Program-made: the position numbers and the translations under genes
The notes under the pieces: model-generated
What the model was told of the DNA's origin: nothing
What the model saw: the letters and a program-made list of their open reading frames with translations, nothing else
The model's database searches: none
DNA from: Rhodobiaceae bacterium
GTDB lineage: Bacteria; Pseudomonadota; Alphaproteobacteria; Rhizobiales; JANQQB01
DNA length: 37,790 bases
Reading direction: 5' to 3'
NCBI GenBank assembly: GCA_028285165.1
Contig: JANQQB010000153.1
Location: 1-37,790 of the forward strand
Part shown: in pieces, positions 36,496 to 37,790 of the stretch
Position numbering within the stretch: position 1 is the first letter of the stretch
Layout: each line of letters opens with the position of its first letter

Positions 36496-37790
36496 GAAAC
36501 CGCCTCCGGGGAGCGGGCGGGATCCGCCGCGAGATAATCGGCGACCAGGACCGGCTTCAGCGGCGGGCGGATGCGCAGGGCGCCGACCTTGTCCGGCGCC
36601 TTGCCGGTCTCTTCGGCAATGATCCGGGTCAAGAGGTTGCCGCACATCCGGCCCTGGCAAGGCCCCATGCCGCAACGGGTGAATGTCTTGACCCGGTTCG
36701 GTCCCGTGCCGCCGTCGGCAATCGCCTTGCGGACGGCGGTGAGCGGGACGGCTTCGCAGCGACAGATCAGCGTGTCGTCATCGGCATGGGCGGTGACCGG
36801 CAACGGTGCATAGAGCGTGTCGATGAACCGGCGTGCCGCGAGGCGGTCCGGGGATGTGCCGGACCGTGTGGATCCGGGCCGGCCGTCAATCGCTTCTGCC
36901 GCATCCCGTCCGGCCTCGGCGCCGCGGCGCTTGGCCATGCCGGCACCGGCAATGCCCGCACCGTCGCCGGCGATCCAGATCGGCAGACCGTCGACGCGAC
37001 CGGATTGCATCACGCGGGGCCGGAATGCCTGTTGCCGGTCATCCCAGTCATGCGGCAGATCGAGAAGCCTTGTGAGCTGGGTGTTCGGGATGACACCGTC
37101 ATGCACGGCAAGGAGGCTGCAGGGCAGGGTTTCTTCCCGATCGCCGGTGCGGAATCGGATCCGTTCGATCCGATCGTCGCCTTCCGCCCGCAGATGCGTG
37201 ACGTGCCGATAACGCTTTGTGCCGCCGCCGGCCGATCCGGCCAGCAGTCGCGCGCCTTCCACCATCAGGCCCGGATCACCGGCCAAAGCGGCCGGCAGAA
37301 ACGGCAGCGCGCGGCGCATCGCGCTCGGCTCTGAAAGGTCGAGAACGGCGTCGACCCGGCCATCCAGGGCCCGGATCTGGATCAGCGTGAGGAGCAGAAG
37401 CGGCCCCTGGCCGGCAAGGATCAGGCCGGGCGCGCCCTCCGACGCTTTCGGCACCAGTCCTGCCTGTTTCATGCCCGTCTGAACGCCGCCAATGCCCATG
37501 ACGCCCGCCAGTTCGACGCCGGGAAAGGCAAGCGCGCGCTCCTGGGCGCCGGTCGCGATGATCAGCGCTGCCGCTTCGGTTTCCACGATGCGGCGCGCGC
37601 CGTCCGGCTCGCGCGCCAGATATGTGACTGAGACGCCGGTCGTCTCCGCACTCGCGTCGATCACACCAGCGCCTGGCCGGTAATCGATGCTATAGTTTTG
37701 CAGTCCGGCAAGCGCGGCTTCGGCCCCGCGATAGGAGCGGACCAAGGCATCTGAACGGCGCATCACCTCGGCCGCATTGCGCCAGACCTG
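36492..37790 (-). CDS. Opine/D-hydroxyproline oxidase-like alpha subunit, 5' end outside window
   Basis: Partial: the frame is open to the right edge, where the first visible codons read QVWRNAAEVMRRSDAL, so the N-terminal FAD motif lies outside. About 432 residues remain. They contain a central NAD(P)-type disulfide-reductase fold (ALIIATGAQERALAFPG; WIAGDGAGIAGAGMAKRRG) and a C-terminal [2Fe-2S] domain with CRCEAV and, 27 residues on, CGMGPCQGRMC, giving the CxC...CxxxxC pattern of OoxA/HcnB/LhpA-like alpha subunits. Such subunits pass electrons from the beta-subunit flavin to the respiratory chain. A small third (gamma) ferredoxin-like subunit is usual and may lie upstream beyond the edge. 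Confidence 0.88.
   Translation of the reverse strand, partial: QVWRNAAEVMRRSDALVRSYRGAEAALAGLQNYSIDYRPGAGVIDASAETTGVSVTYLAREPDGARRIVETEAAALIIATGAQERALAFPGVELAGVMGIGGVQTGMKQAGLVPKASEGAPGLILAGQGPLLLLTLIQIRALDGRVDAVLDLSEPSAMRRALPFLPAALAGDPGLMVEGARLLAGSAGGGTKRYRHVTHLRAEGDDRIERIRFRTGDREETLPCSLLAVHDGVIPNTQLTRLLDLPHDWDDRQQAFRPRVMQSGRVDGLPIWIAGDGAGIAGAGMAKRRGAEAGRDAAEAIDGRPGSTRSGTSPDRLAARRFIDTLYAPLPVTAHADDDTLICRCEAVPLTAVRKAIADGGTGPNRVKTFTRCGMGPCQGRMCGNLLTRIIAEETGKAPDKVGALRIRPPLKPVLVADYLAADPARSPEAVS

Overview
The window is high-GC DNA, apart from one AT-rich stretch near 9.9-10.2 kb. It most likely comes from an alphaproteobacterium, probably Hyphomicrobiales or Rhodobacterales. That placement is inferred from the Rhodobacter-type polyol operon (smoEFGK-smoS-mtlK), the wealth of ABC uptake systems, the VPLPA-type C-terminal sorting signal and palindrome-bearing intergenic repeats of a kind common in that class. 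It is ordinary chromosomal catabolic territory. I see no rRNA, tRNA, transposase, phage gene or CRISPR array.

Layout. (1) 1-490: a tandem intergenic repeat and a terminator. (2) 491-6932, minus strand: a spermidine/putrescine-type ABC importer (binding protein, ATPase, two permeases) followed by a GMC flavoprotein dehydrogenase and, after a gap, a small periplasmic cytochrome c. (3) 7033-9754: a MocR/PdxR-type regulator divergent from an enolase-superfamily dehydratase. (4) 9755-10371: an AT-rich stretch without a gene. (5) 10372-12702: a berberine-bridge-type FAD oxidoreductase divergent from an HxlR-type regulator that carries an SCP2-like C-terminal domain. (6) 12757-20516: a ROK repressor divergent from a complete polyol uptake and oxidation operon. 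(7) 20703-23843, plus strand: an ankyrin/glyoxalase-fold fusion, a second enolase-superfamily enzyme behind a compact predicted three-way-junction leader, and a GFA-type zinc protein behind a perfect 16-bp palindrome. (8) 23935-24746: three tandem units of about 267 bp. (9) 24908-27283: an SDR with a twin-operator promoter and a pyridine-nucleotide disulfide oxidoreductase with a good terminator. (10) 27394-28026: a lone secreted protein with a C-terminal sorting tail. (11) 28164-37790, minus strand: a long operon entering from the right edge, made of two opine/D-amino-acid oxidase-like subunits (the first cut by the window edge), an SDR, a peptide/opine-type ABC importer with a fused double ATPase, and a GNAT acetyltransferase.

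How the parts work together. Each of the three ABC systems is coupled to its own oxidation enzymes: GMC dehydrogenase with the Pot-like importer, SmoS/MtlK with the polyol importer, and the Oox-like dehydrogenase plus SDR with the peptide-type importer. The cell appears equipped to import small polar plant- or soil-derived compounds and oxidise them at once. In all three systems the binding-protein gene is followed by a strong GC hairpin before the next gene, which should favour excess binding protein over membrane components.

The least explained signals are non-coding. They are the three-way-junction leader at 22052-22104, the two arrays of one repeat family (1-300 and 23935-24746, opposite orientations) whose hairpin arms differ by compensatory changes, and several clear operator-like palindromes, two of which (at the GFA gene and the SDR gene) have no cognate regulator in the window. 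Structures were found by eye. No folding, homology search or expression data were available.
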